This document shows, in pieces, positions 63,198-64,000 of a DNA stretch of 64,000 bases (its first letter is position 1; each line of letters opens with the position of its first letter). This DNA comes from Bacteroidota bacterium (GTDB taxonomy: Bacteria > Bacteroidota > Ignavibacteria > Kryptoniales > JAKASW01). The notes under the pieces were generated by a model. It made no database searches, was not told the origin of the DNA, and worked only from the letters and a program-made list of their open reading frames with translations. A program made the position numbers and the translations under genes. Where the stretch lies: assembly GCA_023381615.1 (NCBI GenBank), contig JAMCQL010000042.1:1-64000 (forward strand). The letters are read 5' to 3'.

Positions 63198-64000
63198 GGA
63201 AAAATACGTCTATTTCTTTGGCAACGGAAAAGCCGACGGAAAGGCTGAAATGAAAAGCTTGCTCGGCGGCAAGGGGGCTAATCTCGCAGAGATGACCAAT
63301 ATCGGTTTGCCTGTCCCGCCGGGATTCACAATTACAACCGAAGTCTGCACTTATTATTACGCCAATAAAAGAAATTATCCGAAGTCACTGAGGGACGAAG
63401 TTACGAAAGCGATGAAGCGTCTTGAGGCGTCTGTCGGCGCAAAATTCGGCGACAAAAACAATCCGCTTCTTGTTTCCGTTAGGTCTGGTGCGCGCGCTTC
63501 GATGCCGGGGATGATGGATACAATTCTTAACCTTGGAATCAATGATGACGTCGTGGAAAGCCTTGCCAAGAAGACAAACAACTTGAGGTTTGCATACGAC
63601 GCGTACAGAAGATTTGTTCAAATGTACGGCGACGTGGTGCTCGGATTGAAGCCAACACACAAAGATGAGATCGATCCTTTCGAAGCGATAATAGAAAAGA
63701 AGAAAAAGGAAAAAGGTATTCACCAGGATACGCAGTTGACCGCCGAGGACTTGAAGGATCTCGTCAACCTCTTTAAGAAGGCGATCAAAGAGAAGACAGG
63801 GCATGATTTCCCGGATAATCCGATGGAACAACTCTGGGGAGCGATTGGCGCGGTGTTCGGATCCTGGAACAACGATCGCGCGATTGCTTACAGAAAGATG
63901 TACGACATTCCCGAATCGTGGGGAACGGCTGTCAGCGTCGTGGCTATGGTGTTCGGAAATATGGGAGAATCTTCCGGAACGGGTGTCGCGTTCACGCGCG
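63190..64000 (+). CDS. ppdK: Pyruvate phosphate dikinase, N-terminal part (cut by window edge)
   Basis: The first 270 residues are visible, starting ATG 63190 ([17 protein letters not shown]). The sequence [28 protein letters not shown] and [22 protein letters not shown] are diagnostic of the nucleotide-binding domain. The enzyme interconverts pyruvate, ATP and Pi with PEP, AMP and PPi. An AATGAG overlap with the C26 gene (eight bases) suggests cotranscription. The C-terminal PEP-binding domains lie outside the window. Confidence 0.96.
   Translation, partial: MSKEKYVYFFGNGKADGKAEMKSLLGGKGANLAEMTNIGLPVPPGFTITTEVCTYYYANKRNYPKSLRDEVTKAMKRLEASVGAKFGDKNNPLLVSVRSGARASMPGMMDTILNLGINDDVVESLAKKTNNLRFAYDAYRRFVQMYGDVVLGLKPTHKDEIDPFEAIIEKKKKEKGIHQDTQLTAEDLKDLVNLFKKAIKEKTGHDFPDNPMEQLWGAIGAVFGSWNNDRAIAYRKMYDIPESWGTAVSVVAMVFGNMGESSGTGVAFTR

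Overview
The window looks like a chromosomal piece of a Bacteroidota-lineage bacterium, most likely from the Ignavibacteria/Chlorobi side. The pointers are a short Bacteroidota-type primary sigma factor (285 aa), many CarboxypepD-domain TonB receptors, PorV-like and FnIII surface proteins, a tricorn-type S41 peptidase, and lipid A genes (lpxB, lpxK, gmhB) that imply an outer membrane. Moderate GC and many ATGA/GTGA overlaps are consistent with compact operons. The assignment is inferred from gene content only.

Layout. 1-4.4 kb: an insertion-sequence end running off the left edge has cut a receiver-domain gene; behind it are a receiver/degenerate HD-GYP protein, a GAF-GAF-degenerate GGDEF protein and a small zinc-ribbon protein. 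4.4-5.2 kb: a DUF433/DUF5615 toxin-antitoxin pair with a frameshifted toxin, followed by an attC-like hairpin. 5.4-11.5 kb: rpoD, a 1442-aa hybrid sensor kinase, and a cold-shock gene with a long leader. 11.6-20.2 kb: envelope-stress (PspC/LiaF-like) proteins, tricorn peptidase, a RelE/ParE-type module, membrane methyltransferase, PAP2 phosphatase and a GT39-like protein. 20.3-20.7 kb: tRNA-Ser(GCU) with three 102-bp tandem repeats that look like copies of its 5' part and upstream region. 20.9-23.1 kb: rplU-rpmA-mdh-lipoprotein. 23.2-30.4 kb (minus strand): a tightly overlapping seven-gene operon (beta-CASP nuclease, epimerase, nucleoside hydrolase, FnIII lipoprotein, ABC ATPase, beta-barrel protein, anti-sigma-type kinase).

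30.7-43.5 kb is the accessory island and the main point of interest. A PspF-like sigma54 activator is followed by two tandem GTCTCA-N4-TGAGA palindromes and a -24/-12 promoter. Then come a 76-aa ORF, a protein fusing a trans-prenyl-diphosphate-synthase domain to a terpene-cyclase/prenyltransferase toroid, an M50 peptidase with a PqqD-like N-terminus, a 53-aa Cys/Thr-rich precursor-like peptide that is easy to miss, a CarboxypepD_reg surface protein, a MauE-thioredoxin fusion, a second M50 peptidase sitting directly behind a stranded IS end, and two tandemly duplicated TonB receptors. No LanB, LanM, LanC, YcaO or complete radical SAM enzyme is present. I read this as a candidate ribosomal-peptide pathway using isoprenoid or toroid chemistry that I cannot match to a described class.

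43.7-64 kb returns to housekeeping: glgA-gmhB-lipoprotein-OM protein-rpiB-glyA-tatC-polyprenyl synthase-patatin, then a GH2-like pseudoenzyme fused to a membrane domain, smc, a HAD phosphatase, a membrane methyltransferase, lpxB, lpxK, a C26 amidotransferase and the start of ppdK at the right edge.
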